In this document: positions 16,645 to 24,400 of the stretch, in pieces
How positions within the stretch are numbered: the first letter of the stretch is position 1
Layout of the letters: every line of letters starts with the position of its first letter
NCBI RefSeq assembly: GCF_000709345.1
Contig: NZ_KL448323.1
Span: 1,857,830-1,921,829 of the forward strand
Length of the DNA: 64,000 bases
From: Polaromonas glacialis
GTDB lineage: Bacteria > Pseudomonadota > Gammaproteobacteria > Burkholderiales > Burkholderiaceae_C
Direction of reading: 5' to 3'
Translations under genes and position numbers: made by a program
Notes under the pieces: model-generated
What the model saw: only the letters and a program-made list of their open reading frames with translations
Told to the model about the DNA's origin: nothing
Databases searched by the model: none

Positions 16645-18921
16645 TCAAGCCTGTTTCGTGCGGCTGGCTGCGGCCAGTGCCGGCTGCTTCTTGCCGCCGG
16701 TCAGCAGCCGAACCGCAAACCAGGCCAGGAACACGGTGCCGATGGCAAACACGATGTCGCCCGGAACGCGCAGCCAGACCAGGGTTTCCATGATCGGCGA
16801 ATGCACGAATTCGGCCGAACGGGCGTACCACATGCCCTGGGTGACGCTGGCCCAGGCCTGGTAGATGCCGGCGGGCACGAGCGAGATGAACACCATCATG
16901 GCCAGGCCGATGTTGAGGCACCAGAACATGGGCGCCAGCAGCTTGTCGGACCAGGCATGGCGTGGCGACAGGCCGCGCAGGCAGAACAGCAGCAGGCCGA
17001 TGCCCAGCATGCCGTAGACACCGAACAGCGCGGCATGGCCGTGGGCCGCCGTCATGTTCAGGCCCTGCATGTAGTACAGCGCAATCGGCGTGTTGATGCT
17101 AAAGCCCAGCAGGCCGGCACCGATGACGTTCCAGAAACCCACGGCGATGAAGCACATGATGGGCCATTTGTAGGCCTGCACCCAGGGCGCCGACTTGGAG
17201 CGCTGGTAGTTGCGATAGGCCTCGACGCCAATCATCGCCAGCGGAACCACTTCGAGCGCCGAGAACATTGCGCCAATCGCAATCACGAAGGTCGGCGTGC
17301 CGGTGAAATACAGGTGGTGCAGCGTGCCCAGGATGCCGCCGAACAGGAACACGATGGTTTCCAGCACGATGGCGGTGTTGGCGGTCGCCGCATGGATCAG
17401 GCCCAGGCGGGTGAACAGCAGCGCGATGACGGCGGTGGCGAACACTTCAAAGAAGCCTTCGACCCACAGGTGGACCAGCCACCAGCGCCAGTACTCGACC
17501 ATCGAGTAATGCGTGGTCTGGCCCCAGGTCAGCGACGTGGCGTAAAAGCCGCCGATGCACAGCGCGGCCAAAAACACCATGGCGATCAGGCCACGGCTTT
17601 CCGACGGCTTTTTCAGCGCGGGCAGCAGGCCCCGGCCGAGCAAGGTGACCCAGAACAGCAGGCCGATGAACAGCAGGATTTGCCAGACGCGGCCCATGCT
17701 GGTAAATTCCAGGCCCTGGTTGCCCACCCAGAAGCTGAAGTCCGTGCCCAGGTGCTGCAGAGTGCCGATCCAGCCGGTGACGGTCGAGCCGACCACGATG
17801 AACAGCAGCGCATAAAACAGCACATCGACGCCGAGCTTCTGGTACTTGGGCTCATGGCCCGAGATGGCCGGCGCGATGTACAGGCCCGTGGCCAGCCAGG
17901 CAGTGGCGATCCACAGCACGGCGAACTGGGTGTGGATGGTGCGGCTCACGGTGAACGGCAGGATGTCGCCCAGCGGGAAGCCGAAGAAGCTCTGGCCTTC
18001 GACCGCATAGTGGGCGGTGATGACGCCCATGCCGATCTGCGCCATGATCAGGCCGATCACCACATAGAAATACTTGCGCGTGGCCTTCATCGACGGCGTC
18101 GGCTTCAGGTCGAACAGCGGATCGGTCTTGGCGGGCTTCGGATCGCCCGGTTCCCTGGACGTCGAGTGGTAGAAAATCATGCCGGCAATCGCCGCGATCA
18201 TGAAGATGATGCTGGCAATCGACCAGATGCCCGCGCCGGCCGTCGGCGTGTTGTCCACCAGCGGCTCATGCGGCCAGTTGCTGGTGTAGCTCAAATCGGT
18301 TTCGTTGGGGCGGTCCGTGGCGGCCGACCAGGAAGCCCAGAAAATGAAGGCGGGCAGCGCCTTCAGGTCCTCGGCGTCAGGCAGCAGGCCCGAACTCATC
18401 GCATATTGCTCGCGCAGCTTGTCGAGCGACGGCGCATCGCCGAACAGGTCGGTGTAGTGCTTCACCACCTGCTTCACGGCCTCGGCGCGCTCGGGCGACA
18501 GGGTGACGTTGCCGGTGGCGGCGTCATAGGTGTTGCCGCGCATCTCGACCTTGAGCCGGGCGTTGAGTTCGGCCTGCTGGCCGACGCTCAGCGTCTCGAA
18601 GGTCTTGCCGAAATCGCGCTGCGCCCAGACGCCGCGCAAGGCCAGCGCTTCACGGTGTAGCCAGTCGGCCGACCAGTCGGGCGCCAGGTAGCTGCCGTGG
18701 CCCCAGACCGAGCCGAGCTGCTGGCCGCCGGCCGACAGCCAGGCTTTCTGGCCGCGCTGGACCTGGCCTTCGGAGAAAAGCACGGTTCCCTGGGTGCTGA
18801 TGACTTGTTTGGGAATTGGCGGTGCTGTCAGGTAAATCTCGGTTCCGACCCAGCCCAGTACGGCAAAGGACATCGCGCAGATGACAGCAAGCCAGGTCCA
18901 GAGTTTGCGCGTAGCGTGCAT
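16645..18921 (-). CDS. norB: quinol-dependent nitric oxide reductase (qNor)
   Basis: 758-residue inner-membrane enzyme that reduces two NO to N2O with electrons from quinol. It has the N-terminal periplasmic extension of qNor (KLWTWLAVICAM first helix, GSYLAPDWSADWLHREA) and 12 or more further helices. Metal ligands are visible: VHLWVEGFFEVF (FeB His and Glu), GTLHHLYFTG (two FeB His) and AAHGHAALFG (haem b and b3 His). ATG at 18921 has AAGGAA seven bases upstream; longer in-frame starts lie in the promoter and are unlikely. Divergent from nsrR, with NsrR-like half-sites between them. No separate norC is present, in line with qNor. Confidence 0.95.
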   Translation of the reverse strand: MHATRKLWTWLAVICAMSFAVLGWVGTEIYLTAPPIPKQVISTQGTVLFSEGQVQRGQKAWLSAGGQQLGSVWGHGSYLAPDWSADWLHREALALRGVWAQRDFGKTFETLSVGQQAELNARLKVEMRGNTYDAATGNVTLSPERAEAVKQVVKHYTDLFGDAPSLDKLREQYAMSSGLLPDAEDLKALPAFIFWASWSAATDRPNETDLSYTSNWPHEPLVDNTPTAGAGIWSIASIIFMIAAIAGMIFYHSTSREPGDPKPAKTDPLFDLKPTPSMKATRKYFYVVIGLIMAQIGMGVITAHYAVEGQSFFGFPLGDILPFTVSRTIHTQFAVLWIATAWLATGLYIAPAISGHEPKYQKLGVDVLFYALLFIVVGSTVTGWIGTLQHLGTDFSFWVGNQGLEFTSMGRVWQILLFIGLLFWVTLLGRGLLPALKKPSESRGLIAMVFLAALCIGGFYATSLTWGQTTHYSMVEYWRWWLVHLWVEGFFEVFATAVIALLFTRLGLIHAATANTAIVLETIVFLFGGILGTLHHLYFTGTPTFVIAIGAMFSALEVVPLAMIGVEAYRNYQRSKSAPWVQAYKWPIMCFIAVGFWNVIGAGLLGFSINTPIALYYMQGLNMTAAHGHAALFGVYGMLGIGLLLFCLRGLSPRHAWSDKLLAPMFWCLNIGLAMMVFISLVPAGIYQAWASVTQGMWYARSAEFVHSPIMETLVWLRVPGDIVFAIGTVFLAWFAVRLLTGGKKQPALAAASRTKQA

Positions 18922-18980
18922 GGCAAATTTCCTTGGTGATTGCGGGGTTGAAAAATTCGAAAACACTTCAAATTTAATAA

Positions 18981-19029
18981 CATGTATTCTATCTGTATCT
19001 TTTAAAAAGATACCAATTAAATACATTTT
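18981..19029. promoter_or_regulatory. candidate NsrR operator region between norB and nsrR
   Basis: Two ATGTATT / AATACAT-type half-sites occur upstream of norB: CATGTATTCTATCTGTATC at 18981-18999 and AGATACCAATTAAATACAT at 19008-19026. The second resembles the NsrR consensus, two 11-bp inverted halves with ATGTATTT and AAATACAT, with one degenerate half. Location and gene context support NO-responsive control of norB. The assignment is by eye. Confidence 0.5.
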
Positions 19030-19069
19030 TTGTTTGGGGCATCCCTGAAAAGCATCACGCTCGATAGAA

Positions 19070-19103
19070 TTGACACGGTTTTCCACGCAGGCCACTATGC
19101 GTC
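19070..19103 (+). promoter_or_regulatory. candidate nsrR promoter
   Basis: TTGACA at 19070-19075 is a perfect -35 hexamer. Seventeen bases later CACTAT (19093-19098) is a weak -10. The predicted transcript would start near 19105, about 30 bases before the nsrR ATG. Confidence 0.4.
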
Positions 19104-19133
19104 CACCCGCCCCACACCCGAGAACCCACGCGC

Positions 19134-19643
19134 ATGCGACTGACCACCTACACCGATTACGCCCTGCGCACGCTGATGTACCTGGCCGCCAACCGCGATC
19201 GGCTGGTGACCATCCAGGACATTGCCGACGCGCACAACATCGCCAAAAACCACCTGACCAAGGTCGTGCACCAGCTGGGCATCATGGGCGTGGTCGAATC
19301 GTTGCGCGGCCGCAAGGGCGGGCTGCGGCTGGGCAAGGAACCCGACCAGATCAACATTGGCGCGGTGGTGCGCAGCACCGAACCCGACTTCTACATGGCC
19401 GAGTGTTTCAACCCGGGCAAAAGCCACTGCATCATGAGCGCGGCCTGCTCGCTCAAGGATGTGCTCAATGACGCCACGACCGCCTACCTGGCGGTGCTCG
19501 ACGGCATCACGCTCGACTACCTGATGAAAACCAGCGGCAAGCGCACCGGCCCTGAAGCGTCCTTCATGTCGATTCCGATCCGGCTCCAGCCGGATGCGCC
19601 GCAGACGGCTGAACCGGCGACAGACTTCCCGCATCCGGCCTGA
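19134..19643 (+). CDS. nsrR: Rrf2-family nitric-oxide-sensing repressor NsrR
   Basis: 169-residue repressor. The N-terminal winged HTH starts MRLTTYTDYALRTLMYLA, as in NsrR. The cluster-binding Cys residues are C91, C99 and C105 (ECFNPGKSHCIMSAAC), the spacing of NsrR rather than IscR. NsrR holds an Fe-S cluster that NO destroys, which releases the operator. It sits between norB (divergent) and nirK (same strand, 234 bp downstream), the genes it most likely controls. The C-terminal 25 residues are low-complexity and Pro-rich. Confidence 0.93.
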   Translation: MRLTTYTDYALRTLMYLAANRDRLVTIQDIADAHNIAKNHLTKVVHQLGIMGVVESLRGRKGGLRLGKEPDQINIGAVVRSTEPDFYMAECFNPGKSHCIMSAACSLKDVLNDATTAYLAVLDGITLDYLMKTSGKRTGPEASFMSIPIRLQPDAPQTAEPATDFPHPA

Positions 19644-19696
19644 AACCGTCCTGGAAGCGTCCAGACTTCATACGAGTTCCGGGCCCGCCAAAAACC

Positions 19697-19710
19697 TTGA
19701 TCTACATCAA
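19697..19710. promoter_or_regulatory. perfect FNR/DNR-type box upstream of nirK
   Basis: TTGATCTACATCAA is an exact match to the TTGAT-N4-ATCAA consensus of FNR/DNR/Anr regulators. A class II arrangement (centre at -41.5) would put the transcript start near 19745, with TACATT at 19733-19738 as the -10. That leaves a leader of about 130 bases before nirK. Confidence 0.8.
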
Positions 19711-19716
19711 TTTAAA

Positions 19717-19739
19717 ACATGCATTAAATATGTACATTA
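19717..19739. promoter_or_regulatory. candidate NsrR operator overlapping the nirK -10
   Basis: AACATGCATTAAATATGTAC, continuing into ATT, is an imperfect dyad resembling the NsrR consensus (ATGCATT ... AAATATGTACAT). It covers the -10 predicted from the upstream FNR box, so repression would work by blocking RNA polymerase. Confidence 0.55.
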
Positions 19740-19877
19740 TTTGCAAGCAGGTCAAAGAACCCGCCGCAGATAACCACCGCCTCCCTCGCCCAGCCGGCGA
19801 CAGCACGGTGGACCGCAAAAAACCTGGCGCGAATTCCACGCCAGACATGCAGTTCCAACATGTTTAAGGTCATAAAA

Positions 19878-21278
19878 ATGAAAGCCGGTTTTATTCGTAA
19901 AGCAGTCGCAGCTGCAGTCATTGGCGTCGTCGGCCTGTCGTCCTCCTTTGCCGCCACGCCGCACGGCCAGCACGACACAGGCGTCAAGGCCATCCCCGAC
20001 GTTACCTTCACCCTGCGCACCGACATTGCCGACGGCAAGCTGGTGTTCATCGGCGAAGCCGGCGCCATCAAGGGCAAGGTCAATCCGCAGCTGGCCGTGG
20101 CCGAAGGCGCCATCGTGCAGATCAACCTGGTCAACGGCGACGGCGCCACGCACGACATCAGCGTGCCCGATTTCAAGGCCAGCTCGAACCAGCTCAACTC
20201 CAAGGGCGCCAGCACCACCATCGTGTTCAAGGCCGACAAGAAAGGCGAATTCAAGTACATCTGCACCCTGCCCGGTCATGTGCAGGCCGGTATGATCGGC
20301 CAGATCATGGTCGGCGACGGCGCGGCCAAGGCCAAGGCGCTGGGCGCTGAAATATCGGCCAACCCGATGGAAGTCGGAAAACCCGTCGGCGCCCGTGGCC
20401 CGCAAAGTGTGACCGTGAACCTGGACACCACCGAAGTGCTGGGCCAGCTCGCCGACGGCACCACCTACAAATACTGGACCTTCAACAGCAAGGTGCCCGG
20501 CCCGTTCATCCGCGTGCGCCAGGGCGACACCGTGACCGTCAACATGGCCAATGCCGCCGACAGCAAGATGATCCATTCGGTGGACTTCCATGCGGTCACC
20601 GGCCCCGGCGGCGGCGCGGCAGTGACGCAGGCGGCGCCCGGCACCAGCAAGAGCTTCACCTTCAAGGCGATCAACCCCGGCCTGTTCGTGTACCACTGCG
20701 CCACGCCGATGGTGGCCCAGCACATTTCCAACGGCATGTACGGCATGATCCTGGTCGAGCCCGAAGGCGGCTTGCCCAAGGTGGACCGAGAGTTCTACGT
20801 GATGCAGGGCGAGCTGTACACCGCCCAGCCGCACGGCACGCTCGGCGAAAACGAGTTCTCGCTTGAAAAGCTGCTGAAAGAGCAGCCCGAGCACATGATG
20901 TTCAACGGCACCATGGACGCGCTGACCAAGACGCACCGCATGGAAGCGAAAGTCGGTGAAACCGTTCGCATCTTCTTCGGCGTCGGCGGGCCGAACGCCA
21001 CATCAAGCTTTCATGTGATCGGCGAAGTGTTCGACCGTGTCTACAACATGGCCGACCTGACCTCGCCACCCAATAAGAACGTGCAGACCATCAGCGTGCC
21101 GCCCGGCGGCGCGTCGATGGTCGAGTTCAAGGTCGAAGTGCCCGGCCGCTACATCCTGGTGGACCATGCGCTGTCGCGGCTGGAAAAAGGCCTGGCCGGC
21201 TTCCTGTACGTGACCGGCGCCGAAAATCCAGAGGTGTTCTACACCACCGAAAAGATGAGCGCCAATTCGGGCCATTGA
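19878..21278 (+). CDS. nirK: copper nitrite reductase with N-terminal cupredoxin domain
   Basis: 466-residue periplasmic enzyme reducing nitrite to NO. Signal peptide MKAGFIRKAVAAAVIGVVGL, cleavage near residue 25. Residues about 40-145 form an extra cupredoxin domain with a type 1 copper set (H92, C129, H134, M139 in CTLPGHVQAGM). Residues about 175-466 are the two-domain NirK core. Type 1 site: H233, C274, H282, M287 (HCATPMVAQHISNGM, a class II signature). Type 2 site: H238, H273, H379, with catalytic D236. The architecture is like Hyphomicrobium denitrificans NirK, where the extra domain feeds electrons. ATG 19878 follows AAGG; an ATG at 19860 lacks a ribosome site. A strong terminator follows. 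Confidence 0.95.
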   Translation: MKAGFIRKAVAAAVIGVVGLSSSFAATPHGQHDTGVKAIPDVTFTLRTDIADGKLVFIGEAGAIKGKVNPQLAVAEGAIVQINLVNGDGATHDISVPDFKASSNQLNSKGASTTIVFKADKKGEFKYICTLPGHVQAGMIGQIMVGDGAAKAKALGAEISANPMEVGKPVGARGPQSVTVNLDTTEVLGQLADGTTYKYWTFNSKVPGPFIRVRQGDTVTVNMANAADSKMIHSVDFHAVTGPGGGAAVTQAAPGTSKSFTFKAINPGLFVYHCATPMVAQHISNGMYGMILVEPEGGLPKVDREFYVMQGELYTAQPHGTLGENEFSLEKLLKEQPEHMMFNGTMDALTKTHRMEAKVGETVRIFFGVGGPNATSSFHVIGEVFDRVYNMADLTSPPNKNVQTISVPPGGASMVEFKVEVPGRYILVDHALSRLEKGLAGFLYVTGAENPEVFYTTEKMSANSGH

Positions 21279-21341
21279 ACAAGGTAGCGAGGAGTTGTGG
21301 CCCGCACGGCAGCCGGTTGATGGCGGCGCGGGTTGCTTTTC

Positions 21342-21375
21342 AAGGCGCGACAGGTTTCTGTCGCGCCTTTTTTGT
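21342..21375 (+). terminator. rho-independent terminator of nirK
   Basis: AAGGCGCGACAG pairs perfectly with CTGTCGCGCCTT across a GTTT loop and is followed by TTTTTG. A 12-bp stem with a U-run makes this a textbook terminator, 64 bp after the nirK stop. Confidence 0.92.
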
Positions 21376-21461
21376 TTCTTGCGGGCCAAACGGCAGGGGT
21401 TGGCCAATGCGCCAGACCTACACTCGTCAAGCCTCTAGCCCACCCAAGAACCGCCACCGCC

Positions 21462-21680
21462 ATGCCTCTTTCCTGGAACGAAATCAAGTCCCGCGCCCTC
21501 ACCTTCAGCCGCACCTGGGCTGACGCGGCGCATGAAGACAGCCAGGGCAAGCCGTTCTGGATTGATTTTTTTGAAATCTTCGGCATCACCAACAAGCGCG
21601 TCGCCACGTTCGAACACGCCGTCAAGAAACTGCTGCCCGCCGAAAAAGCCAAACCCAAGCGCCGGTTGAAAGCCGCCTAA
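21462..21680 (+). pseudogene. N-terminal remnant of an MmeI-like DNA methyltransferase/restriction gene
   Basis: 72-residue frame beginning MPLSWNEIKSRALTFSRTWA and continuing FWIDFFEIFGITNKRV. This matches the start of large MmeI-type (type IIG/IIL) or BREX-like class I DNA methyltransferases, which normally run past 900 residues. Here it ends in a basic tail (KAKPKRRLKAA) and a stop, and the next gene starts 16 bases on. The methyltransferase and nuclease regions are absent. It is best read as a deletion remnant, though a free-standing small protein cannot be excluded. Confidence 0.65.
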
Positions 21681-21695
21681 ACGAAGGAACCGCAC

Positions 21696-22319
21696 ATGAG
21701 CCCCTCCTGGTACGACCGCCACATCCTGCCCCTGGCGCTCGACGTTGCCTGCGGCCTGCCCATGGTCGGCCGCCAGCGCCAGCTCATCGTGCCGCTGGCG
21801 CGGGGCCGGGTGCTGGAAGTCGGCATTGGCACCGGGCTGAACATGCCGTGGTACGACAAAAGCCGCGTGAGCCGCATCACCGGACTGGACCCGGCTTTGC
21901 AAATGCATCCACGGGCACGCGAGCGCATCGAAGCCGCCGGGCTGGATGTGGAACTGGTGGGCCTGTCGGCCGAGCGGATTCCCCGGCTAGATGCCAGCTT
22001 TGACACGGTGCTCGTCACCTACACGCTGTGTACCATTCCCGACCCGCTGGCGGCGCTGCGCGAAATGCGCCGCGTGCTGGCGCCGGGCGGGCAGCTGCTG
22101 TTTTGCGAGCACGGCCGGGCGCCCGATGAAGGCGTGCGGCGCTGGCAGGAGCGCTTGCAGCCGCTGTGGGGAAAGGTGGCCGGCGGCTGCCACCTGGGGC
22201 GCGACATTCCGGCGCTGCTGCTAGACGCCGGTTTCAGCGTGGCCAATCTGCACACACGCTACCTGCCCGGCCCGCGCCCCTTCACCTTTCATTACTGGGG
22301 CGAGACGCTGCCGGCTTGA
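21696..22319 (+). CDS. class I SAM-dependent methyltransferase
   Basis: 207-residue UbiE/METTL7-like methyltransferase. Motif I is VLEVGIGTGLNMPWY (residues about 39-53), motif II is GLDPALQM, and the post-I region is FDTVLVTYTLCTIPDP, a phrase typical of small-molecule and lipid methyltransferases in this group. The C-terminus (YLPGPRPFTFHYWG) matches phosphatidylethanolamine-methyltransferase-like relatives, but the substrate cannot be read from sequence. ATG has AAGGAA seven bases upstream. The end overlaps the convergent DHH gene by 28 bp. Confidence 0.82.
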   Translation: MSPSWYDRHILPLALDVACGLPMVGRQRQLIVPLARGRVLEVGIGTGLNMPWYDKSRVSRITGLDPALQMHPRARERIEAAGLDVELVGLSAERIPRLDASFDTVLVTYTLCTIPDPLAALREMRRVLAPGGQLLFCEHGRAPDEGVRRWQERLQPLWGKVAGGCHLGRDIPALLLDAGFSVANLHTRYLPGPRPFTFHYWGETLPA

Positions 22320-23269
22320 GCGACGGGAGTTACCTGCGCGGCTGAAGGCGTGGCTGCTGCGTTGAACACGCCGCCGAGCAACTCGGGCAGGCGCTCGATG
22401 CCCATCTTGAAGCCGCAGGCCTGCGCGTGGCCGCCGCCGCCCATGCTTTCGGCCAGCGCGATGCAGTCAAAGCCGCGCTGCGAGCGAAGGCCGACCTTGA
22501 CGCCGCCGCTTTTGCCCACATGCCACATCAGCGCGAAGCTGCCGCTTTTTTCGGACAGCAGGTTGCCCAGCAGGCTGTGGAACACGCCGGGCACGTTGAC
22601 CATCAAGCCGCTCTGGCCGTTGAAAACGATGGGCTGGGCGGAATCAAGCATGTCGGTGACGAGTTTCCTGAATTTCTCGTCCATGGCGACGCCGCGTGCC
22701 ATGAAGTCGGCGGTTTGCGCGGGGCTGAACCGGGCAATCTCGGCCCAGCGGGCAAAGTTCAGTGGCTCCATGTCGAGCGCAGCCAGAAAGCCGGCGCTCT
22801 CGGGGTACTGCCAGACCCAGATGTCGCGGTCTTCAATAAAGCGCACCAGGTCTGGCACCGGCTTGTCGGGATGGAAAAACTCCCAGGCCAGCCGGGCGCC
22901 GGACTTGTCCATGTCGAAATGCACCACGCCGCAGCGGCAGGCAAAGCCGGTCAGCTTTTCAGCGGCGCTCTTGTGGTGGTCAAGCATGACGAGCTTGGCG
23001 GCGCGCTCCTCGATGCCGCGCAGGATGTCGGCTGAAAACGAGAAGTCGAGGATGTACACGGCTCGGCCTTGCAGCGCGGGCAGGTCGTCTACCGACTTGA
23101 TGTCGCCGTGGTCGAGCGGCAGGAATTCGGCTTTTCCCGCGTAGAAAAGCCACGCCGCCAGAGCCGAGCCAAACCCGTCGGGGCATTTGCGACCGTGGTA
23201 GATGACGAGCGGTTGCGGGTCGTTGAGGTCGGGGGCGATGAAGAGTTGCAGGGGAAGAATGGTTTTCAT
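22292..23269 (-). CDS. DHH-family phosphoesterase
   Basis: 325-residue phosphoesterase of the DHH/DHHA1 superfamily, which acts on short oligonucleotides or cyclic dinucleotides with Mn2+. The N-terminal domain has IYHGRKCPDGFGSALAAW, ILDFSFS and the defining LDHHKSA motif (residues 96-102). The C-terminal DHHA1 part has MGGGGHAQACGF. It resembles the group that lacks a signal or membrane domain, so it should be cytoplasmic. Start at ATG 23269; an in-frame upstream extension lies in repeat-rich DNA. Substrate unknown. Confidence 0.85.
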   Translation of the reverse strand: MKTILPLQLFIAPDLNDPQPLVIYHGRKCPDGFGSALAAWLFYAGKAEFLPLDHGDIKSVDDLPALQGRAVYILDFSFSADILRGIEERAAKLVMLDHHKSAAEKLTGFACRCGVVHFDMDKSGARLAWEFFHPDKPVPDLVRFIEDRDIWVWQYPESAGFLAALDMEPLNFARWAEIARFSPAQTADFMARGVAMDEKFRKLVTDMLDSAQPIVFNGQSGLMVNVPGVFHSLLGNLLSEKSGSFALMWHVGKSGGVKVGLRSQRGFDCIALAESMGGGGHAQACGFKMGIERLPELLGGVFNAAATPSAAQVTPVAQAGSVSPQ

Positions 23270-23320
23270 GATGGGCGAATTGTCGCCTCGCGGCGGCCTG
23301 CCCTTCGCAACAACCAAGCC

Positions 23321-23443
23321 TGTCATCCCGGGCTTGACCCGGGATCCATCGGCGCATGGTTAAACCGATCATGAACGCCAGCCGTTTTCAATTCTTGCGT
23401 TGATGGCGGCGCCATGGATTGCGGGTCAAGCCCGCAATGACAA
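23321..23443. repeat. REP-type palindromic pair
   Basis: CCCGGGCTTGACCCGGG at 23327-23343 and GCGGGTCAAGCCCGC at 23420-23434 can pair or act as separate hairpins. The motif is shared with 2361-2452. It lies in the 524-bp gene-free stretch upstream of the DHH gene. Confidence 0.7.
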
Positions 23444-23494
23444 ACGGCAGGCATCAACGCCGCGCAGGCTTGTCCGCACTTTCTGTGGGCGAAG

Positions 23495-23572
23495 CTGTGG
23501 ATAACAATGTTCACAAGCCCCGAAAGCCGCGCCGCCATTGGCCTGCCGGGCAGTGCCTGAAAATTGACCAGC
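23495..23572 (+). repeat. DnaA-box-type intergenic repeat, copy 2
   Basis: Begins CTGTGGATAACAATGTTCAC and runs through CCCCGAAAGCCGCGCC and GGCCTGCCGGGCAGTGCC to TTGACCA. TGTGGATAA (23496-23504) is the complement of the consensus DnaA box TTATCCACA. The closest relatives are the copies at 25706 and 25918. Confidence 0.75.
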
Positions 23573-23649
23573 CGGGCGGCTGACGCTGCAGGGCATTCAT
23601 CCGGCGCAAATACGCCAACGGCGCATGTCACGCGGACGATTGACCTGGA

Positions 23650-23712
23650 TTTTAAGTAAAAACTGCTGTTCACGCTTACTGACAGGGCGTGAGCAGCTAT
23701 CAATTTTGACAA
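23650..23712 (-). repeat. double-hairpin intergenic repeat, copy D
   Basis: Read on the minus strand: ATTGATAGCTGCTCACGCC, then AAGCGTGAACAGCAG and a T-run. It lies 3' of the small heat-shock operon in the sense direction. Confidence 0.65.
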
Positions 23713-23744
23713 CCTTCATGCCATTTTCACCAGTCGCATCCCAG

Positions 23745-23778
23745 CCAGACCCGGCTACCGCGACGCAGCCGGGTCTGG
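23745..23778 (-). terminator. stem-loop downstream of the hsp20 operon
   Basis: CCAGACCCGGCT and AGCCGGGTCTGG form a perfect 12-bp stem with a 10-base loop, 16 bp after the hsp20 stop. No U-run follows on the minus strand, so it may stabilise the mRNA 3' end rather than terminate on its own. Confidence 0.5.
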
Positions 23779-23793
23779 CGAGATGGACTGGCG

Positions 23794-24360
23794 TCAGCCG
23801 ACGCTAACGTCGATGCGGCGCGGCCGGGCTTCCTCGGCCTTGGGGATGCGCAGGTTCAGCACGCCGTTGGCGAGCGTGGCCTCGATCTTGCCGGGGTCCA
23901 GCTCGCGGCTGAGCGTGAAGCTGCGCCGGTACTGCGGCGACTGGATTTCGCCGTACACCAGTTCCATGCTGCCGGTCACCGGAACGGTCGCGGCGCCTTC
24001 GATCAGCAGGTTGTCGCCGGTCACCCGGACCACCAGTTGCTCCTTGGCGACGCCGGGCATGTCGGCGATCAGCGTGAAGCCGCTCTCGTCTTCAAAAATA
24101 TCGACAGGCGGCAGCAAAACGCTGCCTTGCGACGGCTTTGCCTGCCGGCTTGAAGAGTCGGTGGACGAAACCTCCCGGCTGCCCTGCCCTTTGCCCTGGC
24201 CCTGATCCTGCGCCTGCACGGTGTTTTTCTGGCTCGGCTGGCCAGCGCCAGAGCGGCTGTCCTGGCTCGACTGGGCGCCTTGCGTTTCCGTCTGGCCGGG
24301 CTGCTGGGAAGCCTGGCTGGCGGGCTGGCCTGTCTGCTGGTTCTGCTGGTTGCTGTTCAT
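23794..24360 (-). CDS. Hsp20/alpha-crystallin small heat-shock protein with Gln-rich N-terminus
   Basis: 188-residue ATP-independent holdase. Residues 1-75 are unusually rich in Gln, Ser, Asn and Gly (MNSNQQNQQTGQPASQ), with almost no hydrophobic residues. Residues about 80-185 form the alpha-crystallin domain (PPVDIFEDESGFTLIADMPG, ending near ANGVLNLRIPKAEEARPR with the conserved GVL). Most small heat-shock proteins have a short hydrophobic N-arm, so this arm is atypical. ATG with AGGAGGAA nearby. Second gene after the 24401 hsp20, 40 bp gap, so they should be one operon. Confidence 0.9.
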   Translation of the reverse strand: MNSNQQNQQTGQPASQASQQPGQTETQGAQSSQDSRSGAGQPSQKNTVQAQDQGQGKGQGSREVSSTDSSSRQAKPSQGSVLLPPVDIFEDESGFTLIADMPGVAKEQLVVRVTGDNLLIEGAATVPVTGSMELVYGEIQSPQYRRSFTLSRELDPGKIEATLANGVLNLRIPKAEEARPRRIDVSVG

Positions 24361-24400
24361 GACTATTCCTCCTTGGTCAAAAAAAGTGGCTTGCTGGCGT

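Noticed and set aside
16192..18660. 822-codon open frame opposite norB
   Set aside because: It is the antisense shadow of the qNor gene in a high-GC genome. It has low-complexity, His/Gln/Arg-rich composition and no domain.
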